Assembly: GCA_016721315.1 (NCBI GenBank) | Contig: JADKIL010000014.1 | Location: forward strand, 1 to 64,000 | DNA from: Candidatus Villigracilis vicinus | Lineage (GTDB): Bacteria > Chloroflexota > Anaerolineae > Anaerolineales > Villigracilaceae | Length of the DNA stretch: 64,000 nt | Direction: 5' to 3' | Shown here: piece by piece, positions 50,287 through 58,535 of the stretch | Position numbering within the stretch: position 1 is the first letter of the stretch | Layout of the letters: each line of letters starts with the position of its first letter | Translations under genes and position numbers: made by a program | The notes under the pieces: generated by a model | What the model saw: the letters and a program-made list of their open reading frames with translations, nothing else | Database searches by the model: none | What the model was told of the DNA's origin: nothing

Positions 50287-51003
50287 TCAAGCGTTCACCC
50301 AAACCTGATACAACCCCAGCCTGCCATTCTCCCCATCGGAAAAAAAAGACGCTTCAACCTGCATTTGAACCTGCTCTGCCAACTCATACAGTTCCTTAGC
50401 TGAAAACTGATGCGCATAACGCAAGCCCACGCCGCCACTGCGCCAGTCGAGCAAACAATCTCCTTCATCCACATCTGAATCTGAAAGCCCCGCCTTCTCC
50501 CACGGCTGGACTCTGGCTTTTAACTTTTCACTGTTTAAGAACTGCCAATTAGAAAGATAAAATTTTCCACCTGGCTTCAACACCTTTTTCACTGTTTGCA
50601 AAATATCCAAACGCATTTCTTTTGATGGAATGTGATGCATGGTCGCAAACATCGTGATGACATCCCAGCCGCCTGCTACTGAAAGCTGATCGCTAAATCT
50701 CGAAAGCTGCATGAGATCCAGTTCTCTGAACTCAACTCCCGGCGTGGATTCGGCTTCTTGCAGCAGAGGCAGGCTAAAGTCTGCGCCGAGAAGCGTGGCT
50801 CGGTGACCCCGGTCATGCAACGCGCGCAGAAAAAATCCATTGCCACAACCCAGGTCCAGCACGGATTCATCCGAATTAATTGATTCGAGAATCTTTTTTA
50901 CACCCGGCTGCAAACGTTGACGGGTGGCAGAAAAAGAACCGCCGAACTGGTCATAGAACTTGCGATTCAATTCGATCAATTGCATGGCAACATTGGAATT
51001 CAT
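50287..51003 (-). CDS. SAM-dependent methyltransferase
   Basis: A 238-residue class I methyltransferase: VLDLGCGNGFFLRAL (SAM loop), LLGADFSLPLL, GGWDVITMFATMHHI, and LKPGGKFYLSNWQFL. The substrate is unknown. The ATG at 51003 lies six bases after a TATAAT on the minus strand; a second in-frame ATG at 50985 is possible. It is divergent from the cysH-type gene. Confidence 0.85.
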   Translation of the reverse strand: MNSNVAMQLIELNRKFYDQFGGSFSATRQRLQPGVKKILESINSDESVLDLGCGNGFFLRALHDRGHRATLLGADFSLPLLQEAESTPGVEFRELDLMQLSRFSDQLSVAGGWDVITMFATMHHIPSKEMRLDILQTVKKVLKPGGKFYLSNWQFLNSEKLKARVQPWEKAGLSDSDVDEGDCLLDWRSGGVGLRYAHQFSAKELYELAEQVQMQVEASFFSDGENGRLGLYQVWVNA

Positions 51004-51009
51004 AATGCG

Positions 51010-51034
51010 ATTATAACGTCGGACTGGGTATAAT
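51010..51034. promoter_or_regulatory. back-to-back leaderless promoters
   Basis: The minus strand has TATAAT at 51015-51010 and its ATG six bases downstream; the plus strand has TATAAT at 51029-51034 and its ATG six bases downstream. Only 37 bases separate the two start codons. Confidence 0.75.
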
Positions 51035-51040
51035 CTTTTC

Positions 51041-51784
51041 ATGCTTTCTGCACTTGAGATCGCCAAACTTTCTGAAGAATTTGAAACGAAGACACCGCAA
51101 GAGATCATCCACTGGGCAGTGACAAAGTATTTTCCTGCTGTGGCAATGAGTTCATCCTTTCAAACCCAGTCCATGCCGCTTTTACACATGGCAAGCCAGT
51201 TGGAACACCGCGTAACCGTATTTTTCATCGATACCGGTTATCACTTTTGGGAGACGCTGATGTTCCGCGAACAACTCGCCGCTGAGTGGAATCTCGATGT
51301 CGTTGACTTGCATCGCGACCCACGCTGGGATGTATTTGTGTTGCAAAACCTACGCAGGCTGCCACTCGAAGACCCCAACCTGTGCTGCTACCTTCATAAG
51401 GTTCAGCCAATGCAAAAAGCTTTGACCGGCACCAAAGCATGGGTATCGGGCATCCGGCGCGACCAAACCTCCGTGCGCTCACAGGCTCAGATACTGGAAC
51501 TACAAGACGATGGCTTGTTGAAGATCAATCCACTATTGAATTGGACAAAGTCTGATGTACAAAAATACGCCCAGGAGCACAACCTGCCTTCACACCCGCT
51601 GTTGGAAAAGGGTTACCGCAGCGTAGGCTGCGCGCCCTGCACCATTGCCATCGGCGCGAATGAGGATGAACGTTCCGGTCGTTGGGCTGGACGCGGCAAA
51701 ACTGAATGCGGGCTGCATACTGAAATGTTCGAAAAGAAGAAATTAACGGAAGTAAAGCAGGAATTTAATTTAGAGATAAAATAA
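51041..51784 (+). CDS. cysH: adenylyl-sulfate reductase (CysH family, iron-sulfur type)
   Basis: Reduces APS (or PAPS) to sulfite in assimilatory sulfate reduction. The 247-residue product has AVAMSSSFQTQSMPLL, FFIDTGYHF, PNLCCYLHKVQPMQKAL, GYRSVGCAPCT and C-terminal ECGLH. The Cys115-Cys116 and Cys197/Cys200 set predicts a [4Fe-4S] cluster, favouring APS as substrate; ECGLH carries the catalytic Cys. No other sulfate genes are nearby. Confidence 0.9.
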   Translation: MLSALEIAKLSEEFETKTPQEIIHWAVTKYFPAVAMSSSFQTQSMPLLHMASQLEHRVTVFFIDTGYHFWETLMFREQLAAEWNLDVVDLHRDPRWDVFVLQNLRRLPLEDPNLCCYLHKVQPMQKALTGTKAWVSGIRRDQTSVRSQAQILELQDDGLLKINPLLNWTKSDVQKYAQEHNLPSHPLLEKGYRSVGCAPCTIAIGANEDERSGRWAGRGKTECGLHTEMFEKKKLTEVKQEFNLEIK

Positions 51785-51812
51785 GATGTGCTGGTTACTT
51801 TATAGGCTGTAG

Positions 51813-53498
51813 ATGGAATTCGCTGAAAAACGACAACTCTGGAAGAAGATCAACGCGCTAACCCCAAAGAAAATGGAGTTGGCGCATTTTCTGCTTAATA
51901 AAATCCGCGAGGGCGAAGATGTGATGACGCTCATCCGGCGGCATCCGCTTGAGGGCGGTGGATATTTGAACAAGGCGGCTCTTGTGGCTGCTTATGAGCA
52001 GTTGATCGCAGCAGGCAGCATGGAAGCGGATACCGCCCTGCTGGAGCGCATCCGCATGAAACCGATGCGCACCCTCTCCGGTGTGACCACGGTGACAGTG
52101 CTGACCAAGCCATATCCCTGCCCGGGCAAGTGCATCTTCTGCCCTACCGATGTACGCATGCCCAAGAGCTATTTACCCGACGAGCCCGGCGCGATGCGTG
52201 CGCTCGAACATAAATTTGACCCGTATGAGCAGGTGACGAACCGCATCCGCGCCTTGAAAAATTTAGGACACCCGACTGATAAGGTCGAGTTGCTGATTTT
52301 AGGCGGCACGTGGTCTTCGTATCGCCGTGATTATCAGGAGTGGTTCATTGGCAGATGTTTCGACGCCATGAATGAACTCGAAAGCCTTCCGGCTGTGGAA
52401 CCACAACGGCAGGAGATGTTGGACTCTTCCAAACTTCCTGGTATCCATTCGATTAATGAAAGCGCTCCGCACCGTAACGTGGGACTAGTCATCGAAACGC
52501 GACCCGATGAGATAAATCCTGATGAATTGCACTGGCTGCGTCACCTTGGCGTGACCAAAGTGCAGATGGGCGCGCAAAGTTTCGACGACCATATTTTAGA
52601 GATCAACAAACGCGGGCATGATGTGGAAAGCACCCGCCAAGCGACGGCATTACTGCGCGCTGCCGGGTTCAAGATCGTTTTGCATTGGATGCCGAATCTG
52701 TTGGGTGCTACGCCTGAGTCAGACCGTGAAGATTTCGCAAAACTATGGAATGACTTCTGCCCCGATGAAATAAAAATTTACCCAAATCAACTTCTTGCCA
52801 ATGCCGAGTTATACGAATACTGGCAGCGCGGCGAATTCCACCCTTACACCACCGATGATCTCGTCGAACTCATCGCGGACATCAAACCGTCCATTCCAAA
52901 GTATTGCCGCGTGAATCGCGTCATCCGCGATATTCCGAGCACCAATGTGGTGGAAGGCAATCGCCGCACCAGCCTGCGCCAGGATATACAAGCAATCATG
53001 AAGAAGCGCGGCACGAAATGTCAGTGCATTCGCTGTCGTGAAGTGAAAGGCAAGGTCGTCGAGTTATCGTCGCTGCAATTGGATGACCATGTCTATCAGG
53101 CAGGCAGTGCTGAGGAACATTTCATTTCGTTTGTCACGCCCGAAGATGGGCTGGCGGGATTCATTCGCCTCTCTCTGCCTTCAAATGCATCTCCCGCTAC
53201 GGGCATGTCTGACCTCGACGGTGCGGCACTCATCCGTGAAGTGCATGTCTATGGACAGTCGCTTGGCGTAGGTGTAGAAAAAACAGGCGCGGCTCAGCAC
53301 GTTGGGCTGGGCACACGCCTGCTCGAAGAAGCGGAACGAGTTGCAAAAGAAAAAGGTTTTGAGAAACTTGCCGTCATCGCGGCGGTGGGCACGCGCCAGT
53401 ATTATCTGGATCGCGGCTTTGAACGTGGGGAATATTATTTGGTGAAGGATGTCATTGCGAGGAGCGCACTTGGGCTTCGCGACGAAGCAATCTCATAA
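51813..53498 (+). CDS. elp3: Elp3-family radical SAM/acetyltransferase tRNA-modifying enzyme
   Basis: A 561-residue protein with an N-terminal Elp3 domain, radical-SAM cluster motif CPGKCIFC followed by PTDVRMPKSYL, GGTWSSYRRDYQ, ETRPDEINPDELHWLR, GVTKVQMGAQS, RGHDVESTRQATALL, and a C-terminal GNAT domain (VGLGTRLLEEAERVAKEKG, GTRQYYLDRGFERGEYYL). It probably makes the cm5U-type modification of wobble uridine. The last 15 residues (VIARSALGLRDEAIS) and the stop are encoded by a palindromic repeat, so the native C-terminus may have ended or differed there. Confidence 0.92.
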   Translation: MEFAEKRQLWKKINALTPKKMELAHFLLNKIREGEDVMTLIRRHPLEGGGYLNKAALVAAYEQLIAAGSMEADTALLERIRMKPMRTLSGVTTVTVLTKPYPCPGKCIFCPTDVRMPKSYLPDEPGAMRALEHKFDPYEQVTNRIRALKNLGHPTDKVELLILGGTWSSYRRDYQEWFIGRCFDAMNELESLPAVEPQRQEMLDSSKLPGIHSINESAPHRNVGLVIETRPDEINPDELHWLRHLGVTKVQMGAQSFDDHILEINKRGHDVESTRQATALLRAAGFKIVLHWMPNLLGATPESDREDFAKLWNDFCPDEIKIYPNQLLANAELYEYWQRGEFHPYTTDDLVELIADIKPSIPKYCRVNRVIRDIPSTNVVEGNRRTSLRQDIQAIMKKRGTKCQCIRCREVKGKVVELSSLQLDDHVYQAGSAEEHFISFVTPEDGLAGFIRLSLPSNASPATGMSDLDGAALIREVHVYGQSLGVGVEKTGAAQHVGLGTRLLEEAERVAKEKGFEKLAVIAAVGTRQYYLDRGFERGEYYLVKDVIARSALGLRDEAIS

Positions 53499-53542
53499 TT
53501 CAAGAGATTGCTTCGGGCGGAAAACACCGCCCTCGCAATGAC
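53451..53542. repeat. ~93-bp palindromic repeat, copy D, overlapping the elp3 3' end
   Basis: It starts GTCATTGCGAGGAGCGC, has GAAGCAATCTCATAATTC and GAGATTGCTTCGGG inverted in the centre, and ends GCCCTCGCAATGAC. Its first 48 bases encode the elp3 C-terminus and stop codon. Confidence 0.87.
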
Positions 53543-53543
53543 A

Positions 53544-54407
53544 TTAACTTAACTCTTTCATCCGCTTCATTCTTTCAGCTTCATTCGCCATCATCCATTC
53601 ATCCTGACTCAATAACTCATACGCCTTGGCAAAATAAGGCTTGGCTTCGCTTTCGCGCTTCAAAAGCAACAAACATTCCCCGATCTCTTCGTCTACATAA
53701 CCATCGCTGCCGCCAATAGAATCAAACTCGGCTTTCAATGCCATCTGTTTGGAGAAAGCTTCTTCGATGCGATTCATCGAACGCAGACAGCGTGCCACTG
53801 TCCATTTGGCGATACGCAGCCGGTCTTCGCGTCTCACTTCGCCGAAATAGGATTCGGCTTTCTGAAAGATTTCCAACGCTGATTCATACTCGCCCGTGTC
53901 GTGATATGACCAACCTGTGTTGTTGTAAAGTGAGCCGAGCCAGCCGCGGGCTTTTTCGTCAGCGGAGGATTCAGCCATCTGGATGGCACGCAGATTCCAG
54001 TTAAGAGAAGAGGCGGGGTCGGCGATGATCGCCAGCATGTGAGCCGCATCCACGGCGTAGAAATCCTCGTTCAATTCCTGTGCCATGGTCAGCGCCTGCT
54101 CAAAGAATGGACGGGCTTCATCGGGATGCTTGGATGAATTGAAGACGCGCCCGCGTTCCAGCAAATAACGCACCCGCGCACGTGAAGACTCGATGCTCAG
54201 TTGATTTTCCACCTGGTCGAGGGTGAGATGCGCATCATTGAATTCTCTTTGTAATCCTTGTGCGCGCGCAATTTGAGTCAATAGCTCCAAACGGGCGGGG
54301 TCTTCTTCGGGAAACTGCGGAAGAAGCTCAAGGAATTTTGTTTCGGTCTGATCAGGATGTGAATAATCCCAGAGCGAGTCAAAATCAGGCAGGTTCGGTT
54401 GTGACAT
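53544..54407 (-). CDS. TPR-like protein
   Basis: A 287-residue soluble helical protein with recurring TPR-type pairs: LLPQFPEEDPARLELLTQIAR, VRYLLERGRVFNSSKHPDEA, YNNTGWSYHDTGEYESALEIF, AKWTVARCLRSMNRIEEAFS and GECLLLLKRESEAKPYFAKA. The TPR fold points to protein-protein binding; no catalytic motif is visible. GGAGATGTGCC precedes the minus-strand ATG. Confidence 0.7.
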   Translation of the reverse strand: MSQPNLPDFDSLWDYSHPDQTETKFLELLPQFPEEDPARLELLTQIARAQGLQREFNDAHLTLDQVENQLSIESSRARVRYLLERGRVFNSSKHPDEARPFFEQALTMAQELNEDFYAVDAAHMLAIIADPASSLNWNLRAIQMAESSADEKARGWLGSLYNNTGWSYHDTGEYESALEIFQKAESYFGEVRREDRLRIAKWTVARCLRSMNRIEEAFSKQMALKAEFDSIGGSDGYVDEEIGECLLLLKRESEAKPYFAKAYELLSQDEWMMANEAERMKRMKELS

Positions 54408-54496
54408 GGCACATCTCCTTTTTTACGATCATTCCACTATAAGAAACACGATGATAACGGCGAGATACAAAACGTACAACCTTCCACGGAAGGGGT

Positions 54497-54527
54497 TGAC
54501 ATCTCTTGAAAGGACAGTGATACACTC
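54497..54527 (+). promoter_or_regulatory. promoter of the EamA-era pair
   Basis: TTGACA at 54497-54502 matches the -35 consensus. The best -10 choices are GATACA (17-base spacer) or TACACT (19). AAAGGAG precedes the TTG start about 85 bases on. Confidence 0.55.
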
Positions 54528-54613
54528 TCGCCTTCCATAAAACAAGCAAGAATCGGGTAGGAAAACAAAAGCCTGCCAGCTACAATGTTTGGCAGTTAAA
54601 CAAAGGAGTTAAA

Positions 54614-55489
54614 TTGAAAACAAAACATTGGGTGATCTTTATCACCCTCGGCTTGATCTGGAGTTCATCCTTTTTATGGGTGGAACTTGCTTTGCGTGAA
54701 GTAGGTCCGATTACGTTAGTCGCTTTCCGTGCTTTCTTTGGTTTCTTGTTCGGTGTGGCAGTTGTGGTGACTCAGCGCATCCCCCTGCCGCGCACATGGA
54801 AAGAATGGGCTCCGCTCATCGTGCTCGGGCTGACCAATATCGCCATTCCCTTCTTCCTCATTTCCTGGGGACAAAAATCCATCGACTCGGGCGTGGCTTC
54901 CATTCTTGATGCCACCGTGCCACTCTTCACTATTTTAGTAGCGCACTTCATGTTGCATGACGATAAGATGACCACGCCCAAAGTGCTGGGCTTGCTGACC
55001 GGTTTTGCAGGTGTGGTCATTCTGATGAGTAAAGATCTTGGCGCTTCCGCCAGCTCTTTGCTTGGGCAATTGGCGGTCATCTTGGCTTGTATCTTTTATG
55101 CAGCAAGCTCCATTATTGCACGCGTATATACAGAAGGCACATCCGCCACCATGCGCGGATTGGGTCCGCTTGTTTCTGCGTCGGCTGTGATGATTACATC
55201 GGCTTTCATTTTTGAATCGCCGATCAAGATTCCCACTCTGCCCATTACCTGGGTCGCCTTGTTGTGGATGGGTATCCTCGGTTCGGGGTTGGCGTTCATT
55301 ATGTTGTTCTATCTCATCCATGAAATTGGTCCCACCCGCACCACCATGGTCACCTATCTTTTCCCGCTGGGCGGCGTTACACTTGGTGTGATCTTCCTCA
55401 ACGAAGCACTGACCTGGCAAATCATTACCGGCGCGGTGCTGATCATCAGCAGCCTCGCCATAGCAAACTGGAGTCCCAAACAAGCATGA
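54614..55489 (+). CDS. EamA/DMT-family transporter
   Basis: A 291-residue membrane protein with ten predicted helices in two EamA repeats: LGLIWSSSFLWVELALREVGPITLVAFRA cut by the first helix, LVAHFMLHDDKMTTPKVLGLL, then GMVTYLFPLGGVTLGVIFLNEAL-like second repeat (read as TTMVTYLFPLGGVTLGV). It probably exports metabolites or drugs. TTG start after AAAGGAG. It overlaps the era ATG by four bases. Confidence 0.88.
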   Translation: MKTKHWVIFITLGLIWSSSFLWVELALREVGPITLVAFRAFFGFLFGVAVVVTQRIPLPRTWKEWAPLIVLGLTNIAIPFFLISWGQKSIDSGVASILDATVPLFTILVAHFMLHDDKMTTPKVLGLLTGFAGVVILMSKDLGASASSLLGQLAVILACIFYAASSIIARVYTEGTSATMRGLGPLVSASAVMITSAFIFESPIKIPTLPITWVALLWMGILGSGLAFIMLFYLIHEIGPTRTTMVTYLFPLGGVTLGVIFLNEALTWQIITGAVLIISSLAIANWSPKQA

Positions 55490-56385
55490 CCCATCGTTCC
55501 GGCTTTATCGCCATCATCGGACGCCCCAATGTGGGCAAGTCCACCCTGATCAATGCGATCCTCGGGCAGAAGATCGCCGCCGTTTCCCCCCGTCCGCAGA
55601 CCACGCGTAAAAAACAGCTCGGCATTTTCACGGTCGAAAATGCACAGCTCATCTTCGTCGATACGCCCGGCATTCACAATGCCAAACACAAACTCGGTGA
55701 GTTTCTAAACTCCGAAGCCGAAGAAGCTCTCACAGGCGTGGATCTGATTCTCTGGCTGGTGGATGTTTCCTCCTCCCCAACCGAAGAGGACAAGAACATC
55801 TCGACTCTCCTCCACGGAGTCTCGCCTCGGACTCCCCGCATGCTGGTCCTCAACAAAACAGACCTGGTGCAACCCGACGAATTATCCGCCCGCGAAAAAG
55901 AGTATGCCGCGTTGGTGAACAATGCCAGCATTGTGAAAGTCTCTGCGGCGCGCAGGCATGGGGTTGGCGAACTGATCGAAACGCTGATTCAAGCCGTCCC
56001 TGAGAGAGAGGCGGAGTATCCCGATGAGCAGATCACGGACTTGTATGAAAAAGAAATTGCGGGAGATTTAATCCGCGAAGCCTGTCTCATCAAATTGCGT
56101 GACGAAGTTCCGCATGGCATGGCGGTGCGCATTGACGAGTTCAAGGAACGCGAGAACGGCATGGCATACATCGCCGCGACGATCTATGTGGAACGCGAGT
56201 CGCAAAAAGGGATCGTCATCGGCGAAGGCGGAAAGATGCTGAAGTCGATCGGTTCGGCGGCAAGAAAAGAGATCGAAGACATGGGCGGGCACCCCGTCTA
56301 TTTAGAACTACGAGTGAAGGTCTCAAAGGACTGGCGCAATGATGCGAATATGTTGAAGCAATTGGGGTATGGGAAGAAGAAGTAA
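55486..56385 (+). CDS. era: GTPase Era
   Basis: Ribosome-assembly GTPase that checks the 3' end of 16S rRNA. The 299-residue product has G1 GRPNVGKST, G2-region SPRPQTTRKKQLG, G3 DTPGIH, G4 NKTD, and a C-terminal KH-type RNA-binding domain (ERESQKGIVIGEGGKMLKSIG). Normal length and intact. It is coupled to the EamA gene by ATGA overlap and convergent with the YitT-like gene. Confidence 0.96.
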   Translation: MTHRSGFIAIIGRPNVGKSTLINAILGQKIAAVSPRPQTTRKKQLGIFTVENAQLIFVDTPGIHNAKHKLGEFLNSEAEEALTGVDLILWLVDVSSSPTEEDKNISTLLHGVSPRTPRMLVLNKTDLVQPDELSAREKEYAALVNNASIVKVSAARRHGVGELIETLIQAVPEREAEYPDEQITDLYEKEIAGDLIREACLIKLRDEVPHGMAVRIDEFKERENGMAYIAATIYVERESQKGIVIGEGGKMLKSIGSAARKEIEDMGGHPVYLELRVKVSKDWRNDANMLKQLGYGKKK

Positions 56386-56390
56386 GAGTT

Positions 56391-56484
56391 CGTCATTGCG
56401 AGGGCGCTCTTGTTCTTCGCCCGAAGCAATCTTCAAGGAAGAATATAAGATTGCTTCGCCGCAAAGAACGCGGCTCGCAATGAC
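56391..56484. repeat. ~93-bp palindromic repeat, copy E
   Basis: It starts CGTCATTGCGAGGGCGC, has GAAGCAATCTTC and AGATTGCTTCGCC inverted, and ends GGCTCGCAATGACGG. It lies exactly between the convergent era and YitT-like genes. Confidence 0.86.
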
Positions 56485-56488
56485 GGGA

Positions 56489-57373
56489 TTATCTGCCTTT
56501 GAGCGGCTTGAACCCCTCACCCCAAGCCTCATGTGCCACACCAATGACGAGAAATGATTCGGGGTCACTTTCATGGACAATGGCTTTGAGGGTCGCCACT
56601 TCGGCGCGACTAACCACACAATATAGAACGGGGCGCGAGTTACCCGTATAGGCGCCACGACCTTCGAGCCAGGTCACACCGCGTTCCATTTCTTCCATGA
56701 TGCGGTTCGACACATCGTCAGGCTTGCCCGTCACGATCATCGCCGTGCGGACGGTTCCGCCGCCTTCGAGCACAGTCTCTGCAACCAAGCCGCTGATATA
56801 GAGTGTGATCATGGCATACAAGGCTGCCTTCCAACCAAAGACAAATCCCGCCGAGAGGATCACCACTGTATCAACCATGAGATAACTTTGGGTCATGGGA
56901 ATCCCGCGCCAGTTGTTGAGGATACGTGCGAGAATATCCGAGCCGCCGCTGGTACCGCGCGCGCGATAGACCAACCCATACCCTACACCGCTGACGATGG
57001 CGCCATATAACGAGTTAAGAAAAATATCGCCTTGCAAGTCGTTGATGAGCAGTTGGGTGTATTCCACAAAGGCAGGGACCTTCATCAGCAAGTCTGTAAA
57101 CAGCGAATACGTCACAATGGCAACAGCCGTGCGCATGGCGAATTTAAATCCGCCCAAAAAACGCCAGCCTAATAGAAAGAGTGGGACATTTCCAATCAGC
57201 ACCATTAAACCAATGGGCCAGCCGGTGAAATGATTGATCAACTGCGAAATACCGCTCACCCCACCCGAAGCCAGGTTGGCAGGAATAAAGAACAGGCGTA
57301 AGCTGACCGCCTGAAGCAAGCTGGATGCGATAATGAGGGAATAGTCTCGAATAGTGGGGAAATATTTTTTCAT
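56489..57373 (-). CDS. YitT-family membrane protein
   Basis: A 294-residue DUF161/DUF2179 protein: an N-terminal membrane part of about six helices (LRLFFIPANLASGGVSGISQ, GLMVLIGNVPLFLLGWRFLGG, YGLVYRARGTSGGSDILARI) and a C-terminal soluble domain with GGGTVRTAMIVTGKPDDVS and CVVSRAEVATLK. Function is unknown; members are putative transporters. GAAAGGA and TATAAT lie upstream of the minus-strand start. Confidence 0.88.
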   Translation of the reverse strand: MKKYFPTIRDYSLIIASSLLQAVSLRLFFIPANLASGGVSGISQLINHFTGWPIGLMVLIGNVPLFLLGWRFLGGFKFAMRTAVAIVTYSLFTDLLMKVPAFVEYTQLLINDLQGDIFLNSLYGAIVSGVGYGLVYRARGTSGGSDILARILNNWRGIPMTQSYLMVDTVVILSAGFVFGWKAALYAMITLYISGLVAETVLEGGGTVRTAMIVTGKPDDVSNRIMEEMERGVTWLEGRGAYTGNSRPVLYCVVSRAEVATLKAIVHESDPESFLVIGVAHEAWGEGFKPLKGR

Positions 57374-57412
57374 GCACGTTCCTTTCAGGGCTGGAATTAT
57401 AGCCGAGCCGTC

Positions 57413-57445
57413 AGGTGACAGTCACTTTTAAAGTGACTGTCACCT
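57413..57445. repeat. 33-base near-perfect palindrome
   Basis: AGGTGACAGTCACTTT is followed after one base by AAAGTGACTGTCACCT. It lies between the divergent YitT-like and flippase-like genes, just upstream of the TACAAT box (57456) of the latter. Confidence 0.75.
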
Positions 57446-57455
57446 TTCATTTTGG

Positions 57456-57461
57456 TACAAT
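57456..57461 (+). promoter_or_regulatory. -10 box of the flippase-like gene
   Basis: TACAAT ends nine bases before the ATG at 57471. No Shine-Dalgarno is visible, consistent with leaderless expression. Confidence 0.45.
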
Positions 57462-57470
57462 CGCCCCACT

Positions 57471-58478
57471 ATGCAAATGAAGAAATGGCAATTCTGGCTC
57501 GGTGTGCTGATCAGCATCCTATTTTTATGGCTCGCCCTGCGGGGTTTGAAGCTGGGTGATTTCTGGGGCGCCATGCAAAAGGCGAATTACGTCTGGCTCA
57601 TCCCTGCAATTTTGGTGTATTTCGTTGGGGTGTGGGTACGAGCCTGGCGCTGGCATTATTTACTGGGCCCCATTAAGAAGATTCCCACCAGCACCATGTT
57701 CCCCATTACCACCATCGGATATATGGGCAATAACATTTACCCGGCACGTGCTGGTGAAGTTCTGCGCGCCGTCATTCTGAAACGCAAAGAAGGTGTGCCT
57801 GTTTCGGCTTCGTTGGCGACCATCATCGTGGAGCGCATCTTCGACGGCGTGGTGATGCTGGCGTTCGTATTCGTGAACTTGTCTGAGTTGGCAAAACTGA
57901 CCGGAGCATCGGGTTTCGTTGGGAACATCCAACAAGTGGCAGTGATCGGAACCGGGGTCTTCCTCGGCGCTTTGTTCGTTTTCTTGCTGGCAGCCATGTT
58001 CCCGCAAGCGACCGCCAAGATCGGCGCATGGATGATCGAACGCCTGACTCCCAAACGCCTGCACATCAAGATCATTGGCATCATGAATAAATTTTTGGAT
58101 GGGCTGGCTTCTCTGCGCTCACCCTTCAACGTTTTGATGGTCTTCTTTACATCGGTCATCATCTGGTTATTGGAAACCGCCAAATATTGGCTGGTGATGC
58201 ACGCTTTCGATTTCACCGTCTCGTTCTTCGCGTTGATGCTGATGAACGGGATCGTTAACCTTGCCACCACCATTCCATCCGCGCCGGGCTATATCGGTAC
58301 TTTCGATGCGCCCGGCATTGCCGTGCTCACCGCCTATGGCGTGGACCAGGCAACAGCAGCAGGGTACACCCTCGTGTTACATGTGGCGTTGTGGGTACCC
58401 ATCACGCTTTTGGGCGCCTACTACCTTACCCGTGAGGGCATCAAATGGAGCGATTCTCTGCGGGCAGAGGCGGAATGA
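57471..58478 (+). CDS. LPG synthetase-type/flippase-like membrane protein (UPF0104)
   Basis: A 335-residue polytopic protein with about eight helices: YFVGVWVRAWRWHYLLGP, GYMGNNIYPARAGEVLRA (a typical family loop), LATIIVERIFDGVVML and LATTIPSAPGYIGTFDAPGI. The family includes the MprF/AglD membrane region and putative lipid flippases. It may move or use a polyprenyl-linked or lysyl-lipid. The ATG at 57471 has an alternative at 57477. Confidence 0.85.
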   Translation: MQMKKWQFWLGVLISILFLWLALRGLKLGDFWGAMQKANYVWLIPAILVYFVGVWVRAWRWHYLLGPIKKIPTSTMFPITTIGYMGNNIYPARAGEVLRAVILKRKEGVPVSASLATIIVERIFDGVVMLAFVFVNLSELAKLTGASGFVGNIQQVAVIGTGVFLGALFVFLLAAMFPQATAKIGAWMIERLTPKRLHIKIIGIMNKFLDGLASLRSPFNVLMVFFTSVIIWLLETAKYWLVMHAFDFTVSFFALMLMNGIVNLATTIPSAPGYIGTFDAPGIAVLTAYGVDQATAAGYTLVLHVALWVPITLLGAYYLTREGIKWSDSLRAEAE

Positions 58479-58535
58479 ACAGGCGTTATACTTAAGCCAG
58501 AATTGAACATTGCTCTATCGAAAAGGCAGGATACC

